Assembly: GCF_900094925.1 (NCBI RefSeq)
Contig: NZ_FMAY01000010.1
Coordinates: 88,611-152,610 of the forward strand
Direction: 5' to 3'
Source: Kosakonia oryzendophytica
GTDB lineage: Bacteria > Pseudomonadota > Gammaproteobacteria > Enterobacterales > Enterobacteriaceae
Length of the DNA stretch: 64,000 nucleotides
The stretch's first letter is position 1. Every line of letters begins with the position of its first letter. Of this stretch, positions 57,192-64,000 are shown piece by piece. Below the pieces are notes generated by a model that was given only the letters and a program-made list of their open reading frames with translations, did no database searches and was not told the origin of the DNA. The translations under genes were made by a program, and so were the position numbers.

Positions 57192-58244
57192 ATGAAAAAG
57201 ACAGCTATCGCAATTGCAGTGGCACTGGCTGGCTTCGCTACCGTAGCGCAGGCCGCTCCGAAAGATAACACCTGGTACACAGGTGCTAAACTGGGCTGGT
57301 CTCAGTTCCACGATGTTGGTAACAACCAGATCCCTAACGATGGCCCGACTCACGAAAGCCAATTAGGTGCTGGTGCGTTCGGTGGTTATCAGGTTAACCC
57401 GTATGTTGGCTTTGAAATGGGCTACGACTGGTTAGGCCGTATGCCGTACAAAGGCGACACTGTGAACGGTGCTTTCAAAGCTCAGGGCGTTCAACTGACC
57501 GCTAAACTGGGTTACCCGATCACTGATGATCTGGATGTTTACACCCGTCTGGGTGGTATGGTTTGGCGTGCAGACGCTCAGAACAACCTGGGCTTCAAAG
57601 ATCATGACACCGGTGTTTCCCCTGTATTCGCAGGTGGTGTTGAGTGGGCAGTTACCCGCGATATCGCTACCCGTCTGGAATACCAATGGACCAACAACAT
57701 CGGTGATGCAAACACCGTTGGTGGTCGTCCGGACAACGGTCTGCTGAGCGTAGGTGTTTCCTACCGTTTCGGCCAGCAGGAAGAAGCTGCACCGGTAGTT
57801 GCAGCTCCGGCACCAGCTCCGGCTCCGGAAGTACAGACCAAACACTTCACTCTGAAGTCTGACGTTCTGTTCAACTTCAACAAAGCAACCCTGAAACCGG
57901 AAGGTCAGCAGGCGCTGGATCAGCTGTACAGCCAGCTGAGCAACTTGGATCCGAAAGATGGCTCCGTAGTGGTTCTGGGCTTCACAGACCGTATCGGTTC
58001 TGACGCTTACAACCAGGGTCTGTCTGAGAAACGTGCTCAGTCCGTTGTTGATTACCTGGTATCTAAAGGTATCCCGGCTAACAAAATCTCCGCACGTGGC
58101 ATGGGCAAATCCCAGCCGGTTACCGGCAGCACCTGTGACAACGTGAAAGCGCGTCCTGCGCTGATCGATTGCCTGGGTCCGGATCGTCGCGTTGAGATCG
58201 AAGTTAAAGGCATCAAAGACGTTGTAACTCAGCCGCAGGCTTAA
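57192..58244 (+). CDS. ompA: OmpA, outer membrane protein A
   Basis: Major outer-membrane beta-barrel protein that links the outer membrane to peptidoglycan; 350 residues. Signal peptide [21 protein letters not shown] (21), an eight-stranded barrel (about 22-192) with loops such as [12 protein letters not shown], an Ala-Pro hinge (PAPAPAPE), and the C-terminal OmpA domain with the peptidoglycan-binding [16 protein letters not shown] and RGMGKSQP, plus a Cys pair (STCDN, LIDCLG). Very biased codon use reflects high expression. Confidence 0.99.
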   Translation: MKKTAIAIAVALAGFATVAQAAPKDNTWYTGAKLGWSQFHDVGNNQIPNDGPTHESQLGAGAFGGYQVNPYVGFEMGYDWLGRMPYKGDTVNGAFKAQGVQLTAKLGYPITDDLDVYTRLGGMVWRADAQNNLGFKDHDTGVSPVFAGGVEWAVTRDIATRLEYQWTNNIGDANTVGGRPDNGLLSVGVSYRFGQQEEAAPVVAAPAPAPAPEVQTKHFTLKSDVLFNFNKATLKPEGQQALDQLYSQLSNLDPKDGSVVVLGFTDRIGSDAYNQGLSEKRAQSVVDYLVSKGIPANKISARGMGKSQPVTGSTCDNVKARPALIDCLGPDRRVEIEVKGIKDVVTQPQA

Positions 58245-58258
58245 GTTTACGTCTATGA

Positions 58259-58287
58259 AAAAACCCCGCCAGTGTGCGGGGTTTTTT
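58259..58287 (+). terminator. Terminator after ompA
   Basis: AAAACCCCGC, loop CAGTGT, GCGGGGTTTTTTA. Confidence 0.9.
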
Positions 58288-58323
58288 ATTTTCCGTACAC
58301 TGGCGGAATAAACAAAGGACTCG

Positions 58324-58776
58324 TTATTCTTTCCCGAGTAGCGCCTTCAGGTCATGCTTCAATGTTGACATCTGAGAAGCATACTTCTCTTTATGCTCCG
58401 CATCCTCAATCAACTGCACAATGGTTTCCGAAAGCGTTTTTCCTCGCCGTTGCGCTAATCCGGCTAACCGCTGCCAGACTACAAATTCCAGGTCGATAGA
58501 TTTCTTGCGCGTATGCTGATGTTCAGCATTGAAATGCCGCTTACGTCGGGCACGGATGGTCTGCTTCATCCTGTTGACCAGAGCCGGGTTCATATGCTGC
58601 GCAATCCAACTGTTAACCAGTACCGGTTCATTTTCGAGGGTCAACAATACATCGACGGCATCTTTTGCTGCACTGGCTTCGATATAGCGCGTGATAAGCT
58701 CTCCTTCACGATGCTTCTTAACCAGATACTTCCACTTCCAGCCGCTTTCGAGATTTTCCAGTTGTTGATATTTCAT
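58324..58776 (-). CDS. matP: MatP, macrodomain Ter organiser
   Basis: DNA-binding protein that gathers the Ter macrodomain by binding matS sites and slows Ter segregation at division; 150 residues, as in E. coli. The N-terminal helical part [33 protein letters not shown] is followed by the ribbon-helix-helix [42 protein letters not shown] (about 90-131) and a C-terminal coiled coil. Convergent with ompA. Confidence 0.97.
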   Translation of the reverse strand: MKYQQLENLESGWKWKYLVKKHREGELITRYIEASAAKDAVDVLLTLENEPVLVNSWIAQHMNPALVNRMKQTIRARRKRHFNAEHQHTRKKSIDLEFVVWQRLAGLAQRRGKTLSETIVQLIEDAEHKEKYASQMSTLKHDLKALLGKE

Positions 58777-58956
58777 TGCGATCCCAATGTTACCGTGTAA
58801 CTCAATTCAGAATATCAGTTTTTGTCGGCTCTGCTGAAAAGAAATCACCCTTTGCGAGTTGCAATCAACGTTCCTGTGCCAAAAGCGCGTAATCCGTGTG
58901 CTACGTCAGCGTTTACGGTATAATCCCGCCTTTTACATCAGACTAAAAAAACGACT

Positions 58957-60717
58957 TTGACCATTACAAAACTTGATTGGAACGACGTGGTTCCTGATAC
59001 CGAAAGCTATCGGGAAGTATTTGAATCGTCCGAATTAGCGCGTGAGACTGATTTCTCACTGGCCGATACACAACCCCGATTACAATATGCGCTCGAGCAA
59101 CTGCTCTATCCGCTGGCAACGTCACGCTTTTTACTGGCTAAAGCGCCGGAAGAGATCGAGTATCTTGAGCTTATTACCAGCGCGACCGAAGAACTTATTC
59201 CCGAAGAACGCCCGCTTGTTGGCGGTCAATATCATATAAATGATTCAACCGTACGCTTTGATGCATCTGTGGATGCTCAGTCAGATTTCGTTGGCAGTAA
59301 AGCAGCGGTCTTTGCTGATTGGGTAGAAGCAGAACAATTGTTCGGCTGCCTGCGGCAATTCAATAACCAAATCACCCTGCAACCAGGTTTGGTGCACCAG
59401 GCAAACGGCGGCATTCTGATTATCTCCCTGCGCACGCTATTAGCCCAGCCACTGCTCTGGATGCGCCTGAAAGCCATGGTAACGCAGCGGCGTTTTGACT
59501 GGGTTTCCTTTGATGAATCCCGTCCACTGCCGGTGATTGTGCCATCCATGCCGCTCGACCTGAAAGTCATCCTGGTGGGTGAACGCGAATCGCTGGCAGA
59601 GTTTCAGGAAATGGAGCCAGAGCTCGCAAGCCAGGCAATTTACAGCGAGTATGAAGAAACGCTGCAGATCGCTGATGCCGAAACGATGGCGGTATGGCGT
59701 CATTGGGTTGAACAAACCGCGCGCAGCGCACAACTCCCCTGCCCGGCCACAGACGCATGGCAGACATTGATCCGTGAAGCGGTGCGTTATACCGGCGATC
59801 AGGAAACATTGCCACTGTGCCCACTATGGCTCACCCGTCAGCTACGTGAGGTCGCGGCAATGTCCACCGGTGACACCTTCCGCGGTGAAGAGTTACAAGC
59901 GATGCTCGCTCAGCGCGAATGGCGGGAGGGTTTCCTTGCCGAACGCATGCAAGATGAGATTTTGCTGGAGCAGATCCTCATCGAAACGGAAGGTGCGCAA
60001 GTAGGTCAAATTAATGCCCTGTCGGTCATTGAATTCCCGGGTCACCCGCGCGCCTTTGGTGAACCTTCACGCATCAGCTGTGTTGTACATATTGGCGATG
60101 GTGAGTTCAACGATATTGAACGCAAAGCAGAACTCGGCGGCAACATCCATGCGAAAGGCATGATGATCATGCAAGCGTTTCTGATGGCAGAACTGGAACT
60201 GGAACAGCAAATCCCCTTCTCCGCGTCGTTGACCTTTGAACAATCCTACAGTGAAGTTGACGGCGATAGCGCTTCAATGGCGGAGTTGTGCGCATTAATC
60301 AGTGCGCTGGCGGAAGTCCCACTCAATCAGAACATTGCGATTACGGGTTCAGTGGATCAATTCGGTCGCGCACAACCTGTCGGTGGCCTGAATGAAAAGA
60401 TTGAAGGATTTTTTGCCATCTGCCAGCAGCGTGAACTGACGGGCAAACAAGGTGTAATTATCCCGGCGGCAAATGTGCGCCACTTGTGTCTGCACCAGAA
60501 TCTGTTAGATGCCCTTCAGGCAAACCAATTTTTCATCTGGGCAGTAGACGATGTAATGGATGCACTACCCTTATTAACGGGCCTGACATGGGATGCTGAG
60601 GGGCAGAATAACCTCAAGCAAGTCATTCAGGAACGCATTGCCCAGGCAACGCAGCAAGATGCACGTCATCGCTTTCCATGGCCGCTTCGCTGGTTAAATT
60701 GGTTTTCGCAAAACTGA
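58957..60717 (+). CDS. ycbZ: YcbZ/LonH, Lon-like protease
   Basis: Predicted ATP-independent Lon-type serine protease, 586 residues as in E. coli. The N-terminal half includes a Lon-like ATPase-derived domain lacking a proper Walker A (FGCLRQFNNQITLQPGLVHQANGGILIISLRTLL). The C-terminal Lon peptidase domain has ELGGNIHAKGMMIMQAF, the catalytic Ser in EVDGDSASMAELCALISAL, and the catalytic Lys in VGGLNEKIEGFF. The start is TTG 58957, a rare codon seen also in E. coli, with no clear ribosome site. Role unknown. Confidence 0.93.
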   Translation: MTITKLDWNDVVPDTESYREVFESSELARETDFSLADTQPRLQYALEQLLYPLATSRFLLAKAPEEIEYLELITSATEELIPEERPLVGGQYHINDSTVRFDASVDAQSDFVGSKAAVFADWVEAEQLFGCLRQFNNQITLQPGLVHQANGGILIISLRTLLAQPLLWMRLKAMVTQRRFDWVSFDESRPLPVIVPSMPLDLKVILVGERESLAEFQEMEPELASQAIYSEYEETLQIADAETMAVWRHWVEQTARSAQLPCPATDAWQTLIREAVRYTGDQETLPLCPLWLTRQLREVAAMSTGDTFRGEELQAMLAQREWREGFLAERMQDEILLEQILIETEGAQVGQINALSVIEFPGHPRAFGEPSRISCVVHIGDGEFNDIERKAELGGNIHAKGMMIMQAFLMAELELEQQIPFSASLTFEQSYSEVDGDSASMAELCALISALAEVPLNQNIAITGSVDQFGRAQPVGGLNEKIEGFFAICQQRELTGKQGVIIPAANVRHLCLHQNLLDALQANQFFIWAVDDVMDALPLLTGLTWDAEGQNNLKQVIQERIAQATQQDARHRFPWPLRWLNWFSQN

Positions 60718-60728
60718 TCGGACTTGTT
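60712..60728 (+). promoter_or_regulatory. FadR site of fabA
   Basis: AACTGATCGGACTTGTT matches the FadR consensus AGCTGGTCCGACNTGTT at most positions and overlaps the ycbZ stop codon. FadR activates fabA in E. coli. Confidence 0.7.
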
Positions 60729-60729
60729 C

Positions 60730-60747
60730 AGCGTACACGTGTTAGCT
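60730..60747 (+). promoter_or_regulatory. FabR site of fabA
   Basis: AGCGTACACGTGTTAGCT is an imperfect palindrome like the FabR repressor sites of fabA and fabB, one base after the FadR site. Confidence 0.65.
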
Positions 60748-60786
60748 ATCCTGCGTCCGAAACTACATATAAGGCTTACTGAGAAC

Positions 60787-61305
60787 ATGGTAGATAAACG
60801 CGAATCCTATACTAAAGAAGATCTTCTTGCCTCTGGTCGCGGCGAACTGTTTGGTGCAAAAGGCCCGCAATTGCCGGCCCCGAGCATGCTGATGATGGAC
60901 CGTGTGGTCAAAATGACGGAGACCGGCGGCAACTTTGATAAAGGCTATGTCGAAGCTGAACTGGATATCAATCCCGACCTGTGGTTCTTTGGCTGCCATT
61001 TTATTGGCGATCCAGTGATGCCGGGCTGTTTAGGTCTGGATGCAATGTGGCAGTTGGTTGGCTTCTATCTGGGCTGGTTGGGCGGCGAAGGTAAAGGCCG
61101 CGCGCTGGGTGTGGGCGAAGTGAAATTTACCGGTCAGATCCTGCCGACAGCCAAACTCGTTACCTACCGCATCCACTTCAAGCGTATTGTTAATCGCCGT
61201 TTGATTATGGGTCTGGCAGATGGCGAAGTGCTGGTCGACGGTCGCGTTATCTATACTGCAAACGATTTGAAAGTCGGTCTGTTCCAGGACACCTCTGCTT
61301 TCTGA
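60787..61305 (+). CDS. fabA: FabA, 3-hydroxydecanoyl-ACP dehydratase/isomerase
   Basis: Makes the branch point of unsaturated fatty acids by dehydrating 3-hydroxydecanoyl-ACP and shifting the double bond. It has 172 residues, as in E. coli. The hotdog fold carries catalytic His in [24 protein letters not shown] (His71-region) and Asp in the same stretch. ATG 60787 is supported by length; an upstream frame overlaps the regulatory sites. Followed by a strong terminator. Confidence 0.98.
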   Translation: MVDKRESYTKEDLLASGRGELFGAKGPQLPAPSMLMMDRVVKMTETGGNFDKGYVEAELDINPDLWFFGCHFIGDPVMPGCLGLDAMWQLVGFYLGWLGGEGKGRALGVGEVKFTGQILPTAKLVTYRIHFKRIVNRRLIMGLADGEVLVDGRVIYTANDLKVGLFQDTSAF

Positions 61306-61343
61306 TTTCACATGAGAGCGGGCTTTACAGCCCTGATACAGGC

Positions 61344-61374
61344 GAAACCTCCGCAATGCGGAGGTTTCTTTTTT
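61344..61374 (+). terminator. Terminator after fabA
   Basis: GAAACCTCCGC, loop AAT, GCGGAGGTTTC, then TTTTTT. The A-rich other flank would also let it end rmf mRNA on the minus strand. Confidence 0.9.
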
Positions 61375-61386
61375 AAAGAGACAGAA

Positions 61387-61554
61387 TCAGGCAATTACGG
61401 CCCTGTCCTCCATGGCTTGCCGCCAGCCTCCCAGCCACTCGGACCTTTGATTCAGGGTTTGGTACGGACACATTTCTTTTGGGCGTCCGGTAATACCAGC
61501 CTGATAACCACGTTGATGTGCCCGTTCCAGGCGATCTCGTTTTTGTCTCTTCAT
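61387..61554 (-). CDS. rmf: Rmf, ribosome modulation factor
   Basis: 55-residue basic protein that turns stationary-phase 70S ribosomes into inactive 100S dimers. Translation from ATG 61554 gives MKRQKRDRLERAHQRGYQAG, GRPKEMCPYQTLNQRSEWLGGWRQAMEDRAVIA, almost identical to E. coli Rmf. It is Arg/Lys-rich with one Cys. It sits between fabA and pqiC as in E. coli. Expression depends on growth rate and ppGpp in relatives. Confidence 0.96.
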   Translation of the reverse strand: MKRQKRDRLERAHQRGYQAGITGRPKEMCPYQTLNQRSEWLGGWRQAMEDRAVIA

Positions 61555-61807
61555 GCCTCGTTTCCCTCATTATTTGATCTGGTGGAAAAGAAAACAGTGG
61601 TCACTAAGTGTGCAACCACAAGTTACGAATACCTTGAATAGACCGGGTCGTCAATGCGCAAAATTCACGCCAGTGTCATAATTGTGAGCTACACAAAAGT
61701 TCATTTGTACAAAAAATGTGAACAAGCACAAGTAATGGTCTGAGTGAACACAAAAAAAAACCGCCAGCGCTTTCGCATCTGACGGATTTTTTAGCCATTA
61801 TATTTTG
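61555..61807. other. rmf promoter region and pqiABC terminator
   Basis: A 250-bp stretch between rmf and pqiC. On the minus strand CCGTCAG...CTGGCGG (61752-61786) encloses ATGCGAAAGCG and is followed by TTTTTTTTT, a terminator for the pqi operon. The rest should carry the rmf promoter, with no clear motif. Confidence 0.6.
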
Positions 61808-62380
61808 TTATGGCAGACGATTTAACTCATTTGCCATACTGGTCGCTTCCTGCTGCCATCCCTGCGCCAGCATTTTAACCATTTCATCATACCCGTCCTG
61901 CTGCTGTTTCAGCTCAATATGAAACGATCGCTTGATCAGCCTCCCCTGATGCTTAAGCAGCCACTCACCGGCGATAATAACCCGACCGTCATAACGTCCA
62001 TGAAAACCCGTAACAGTGACGTTCAGCGTATCCTGCTCGCTGCCCAACGGTTGTGATGCAACAACCCATCCCGGTAACTGATTGCTTAAATTTGCCACCA
62101 GCGTATTACGCAGTTGCTGATCGAGCGGGCTGGCCCAGAGATTATTATTGGCAATGACATACTGCACATCGGTGGTTTGGTAAACCACGCCGTTACCGGC
62201 CAGGTAATCCGGTACAGACACCTGCTCAACCCAGAGCTGGCGGTTTCCCTGGCTCTGCCCGGTGCTGGTTTTGACCGCCATCTGCGCGGGTGAAGGTAAC
62301 TGATAGTAGCTTTTGTTATCCCCCGTACTGCTACAGGCAGCCAACAGCATGACAATGCCGGTCAGTATGCTTTTTCTCAT
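61808..62380 (-). CDS. pqiC: PqiC, outer-membrane lipoprotein of the Pqi lipid-transport system
   Basis: 190-residue lipoprotein with lipobox L-A-A-C (Cys16). It forms an octameric ring in the outer membrane that holds the tip of the PqiB tunnel. The ABC-type auxiliary (DUF330) domain shows SYYQLPSPAQ, LWVEQVSVPDYLAGNGVVYQTTDVQYVIANNNLWASPLDQQLRNTL. It overlaps the pqiB stop by 4 bp (ATGA). Formerly ymbA. Confidence 0.94.
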   Translation of the reverse strand: MRKSILTGIVMLLAACSSTGDNKSYYQLPSPAQMAVKTSTGQSQGNRQLWVEQVSVPDYLAGNGVVYQTTDVQYVIANNNLWASPLDQQLRNTLVANLSNQLPGWVVASQPLGSEQDTLNVTVTGFHGRYDGRVIIAGEWLLKHQGRLIKRSFHIELKQQQDGYDEMVKMLAQGWQQEATSMANELNRLP

Positions 62381-64000
62381 TGTTTTGCCCTCTTCGGCTG
62401 CGGATCGGCTTTCCCTTTCGCTTCGAACACCAGCGCGTTGCTCTTATCATTAAGCGTTTTCAGCACCGGTTGTAGTTCACGCAGCACCTGGTCAAGACGC
62501 TGCATGTCTGCCACCATCTTGTTATACGCGGCAGACCCGGGTTGGAAGCCCTGCATGCTGCGGTTCAGTTCCCGCAATGTCGTTTGCATATCCGCCGGTA
62601 ATTGTTGCATTGACTGGCTGGCCGTCAGCTTATTGAGATTATCCAGCGTCGTCTGCAAGCGTTTAAGCGTTTGCTGGCTCTCCGACAACGTACTGGTCGC
62701 CTGTTCGATCATCGGATTCAGCGGCAGATTGTTGATCTTATCCAGCGTGTCCATCAAACGCTGCTGGATTTGAGCCAGACCACCGCTCACCGTCGGGATA
62801 ATCTGATAACCGGCAAATTCACGCATCCCGCTAACCGCAGGGACGTTGTTGTAAAAATCGAGATCCACATACAATGCGCCGGTTACAATGTTGCCGGTTT
62901 TCAGCGAGCCGCGCAGGCCACGTTTAAGCAACTCGTTAAGGTGCGCGCTCATATCCGGATCTTCACCAAGCTGGTTAATTAACCGCCCCGGTTCAATACG
63001 GATCAAAATCGGTATCCGGTAATCATCGTTTAACGCCTGACGCATGCCTGCGGTAAAGAACGGCACCTTGCTGACGGTCCCTAAACGAATGCCACGGAAC
63101 TCAACGGGGGCGCCGGGTTGCAAACCACGAATAGAGTCTTTAAAGAACATCAGGTAATCAATGTGATCGGTATAGAGCGACTCCTGAATGCTGCGCTGAT
63201 CGTCATACAGGGTAAACGCCGTTTTTTCACCAACGGGCTGACCTAAATCGACACCTTCCGGCACATCAAAGCTCACGCCACCACCGAATAGCGTCGCCAG
63301 TGACCCCATTTCTACCCGCATGCCCGCCGAGGTGAGATCCACCGCTATACCACTGTCCTTCCAGAAACGCACATTACTGGTCACCAGCCTGTCGTTAGGA
63401 GCATTGATAAAAAGCTGATAACTCATCGTACGTTTTTGTGTATCGAAGGTGCTGGTTTCAACCGAGCCGACGCGGTAGCCACGAAACAGCACCGGATCCC
63501 CGGGGGTTAATTGCCCGGCTTTATTGCTGTCGAGGATCACCCGGATGCCTTTCGCATCCGGCGGTGCCAGCGGCGGCGAATCCAGCAAATTGTAGCGCTC
63601 GGGTTGATTACCTTTATTACCCGGTTGTAATTCAATATAGGCACCCGAAAGCAGGGTTCCCAGCCCACTGATCCCTTCACGGCCAACCTGCGGCTTCACC
63701 ACCCAAAAGACGGAATCATCGTGCAGCAGCTTTTCCATTCCGGCGTTAAGCCGCGCTTTGATTTCGACATGGGTTAAATCATCGGTCAGCGTCGTGCTTT
63801 CCACCACACCGACATCCACGCTGCGGCTTTTAATGGTGGTCTTACCACCGACAATGCCTTCTGCATTGGTGGTGATCAGCGTCACTTCCGGGCCCTGATG
63901 ACTGTAATGATAAAAGAGGATCCACGCGCCAACCAGCGCGGTCACAATCGGGAAAATCCACACCGGCGACCAGTTTCTTACCTTTTGCACGTTGGCTTCC
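62377..64000 (-). CDS. pqiB: PqiB, MCE-domain lipid-transport tunnel protein (partial)
   Basis: Inner-membrane-anchored periplasmic protein with three MCE domains that form a tube spanning towards the outer membrane. The 541 codons visible end in KADPQPKRAKQ and begin EANVQKVRNWSPVWIFPIVTALVGAWILFYHYSHQG; comparison with E. coli (546 residues, QKVKNWSPVWIFP near residue 11) shows that the first few codons are beyond the right edge. The GTG at 63990 is Val in the protein, not the start. MCE repeats are at about 40, 155 and 285; a C-terminal coiled coil (about 410-520) follows. pqiA should lie upstream outside the window. Confidence 0.95.
   Translation of the reverse strand, partial: EANVQKVRNWSPVWIFPIVTALVGAWILFYHYSHQGPEVTLITTNAEGIVGGKTTIKSRSVDVGVVESTTLTDDLTHVEIKARLNAGMEKLLHDDSVFWVVKPQVGREGISGLGTLLSGAYIELQPGNKGNQPERYNLLDSPPLAPPDAKGIRVILDSNKAGQLTPGDPVLFRGYRVGSVETSTFDTQKRTMSYQLFINAPNDRLVTSNVRFWKDSGIAVDLTSAGMRVEMGSLATLFGGGVSFDVPEGVDLGQPVGEKTAFTLYDDQRSIQESLYTDHIDYLMFFKDSIRGLQPGAPVEFRGIRLGTVSKVPFFTAGMRQALNDDYRIPILIRIEPGRLINQLGEDPDMSAHLNELLKRGLRGSLKTGNIVTGALYVDLDFYNNVPAVSGMREFAGYQIIPTVSGGLAQIQQRLMDTLDKINNLPLNPMIEQATSTLSESQQTLKRLQTTLDNLNKLTASQSMQQLPADMQTTLRELNRSMQGFQPGSAAYNKMVADMQRLDQVLRELQPVLKTLNDKSNALVFEAKGKADPQPKRAKQ

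Noticed and set aside
63980-64000. GTG 63990 as the pqiB start
   Set aside because: The frame continues upstream to the window edge as EAN-V-QKV, matching the E. coli protein; the true start is outside.

Overview
The window is chromosomal DNA from a member of the Enterobacteriaceae. Much of it follows the E. coli K-12 gene order: phoH, efeBOU, putP/putA, rutR/rutABCDEF, ymdF, wrbA-yccJ and agp on the left; serT, yccA, tusE, yccX, rlmI, hspQ, yccU, mgsA, helD, yccF, yccS, sxy, sulA, ompA, matP, ycbZ, fabA, rmf and pqiBC on the right. Protein similarity recalled from memory and gene content suggest the Enterobacter/Kosakonia group rather than Escherichia itself; genus cannot be settled without a search.

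Layout. 1-5.8 kb: the 3' end of a tRNA-Ser-like sequence at the edge, a lipoprotein of unknown function, phoH with a Pho box, and the Fur-boxed ferrous iron operon efeUOB. 5.9-13.7 kb: a NupC-type nucleoside transporter, a DUF3574 lipoprotein, and the divergent proline genes putP and putA around a control region with four exact PutA operator hexamers. 13.7-20.5 kb: a six-gene sugar operon (periplasmic binding protein, double ATPase, two permeases, FGGY kinase, SIS isomerase) with no local regulator. 20.9-27.6 kb: an LprI-like protein, rutR, and rutABCDEF behind a sigma-54-type promoter; rutG is absent and an EamA transporter sits in its place. 27.4-30.1 kb: ymdF, wrbA, yccJ, agp.

30.2-44.2 kb is accessory DNA between agp and serT, where K-12 carries other genes (hya, app, etk/gfc, csp, tor). 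It holds two HxlR-regulator/short-chain-dehydrogenase pairs, an oxygen-sensing diguanylate cyclase (DosC) without its usual partner DosP, and an AT-rich pilus block: a LuxR-type regulator, the complete ecpABCDE set of the E. coli common pilus, then a membrane-anchored ToxR/MarT-type regulator with a FidL-like partner. The tip adhesin gene ecpD has its signal peptide and mature protein in different frames, separated at a run of six T.

From 44.5 kb onward the window is core genome: tRNA-Ser(UGA), an orphan OppA/MppA-type binding protein, then the yccA-to-pqiB block with SOS (LexA box at sulA), fatty-acid (FadR and FabR sites at fabA), cell-envelope and translation-stress functions. pqiB runs off the right edge.

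No CRISPR array, insertion sequence or prophage gene is visible. The most interesting points are the ecpD homopolymer frameshift, the putative three-site HxlR operon control, the regulator-less sugar operon, two well-placed starts in phoH, and a rutA leader ORF that looks like the amputated start of the longer E. coli protein.
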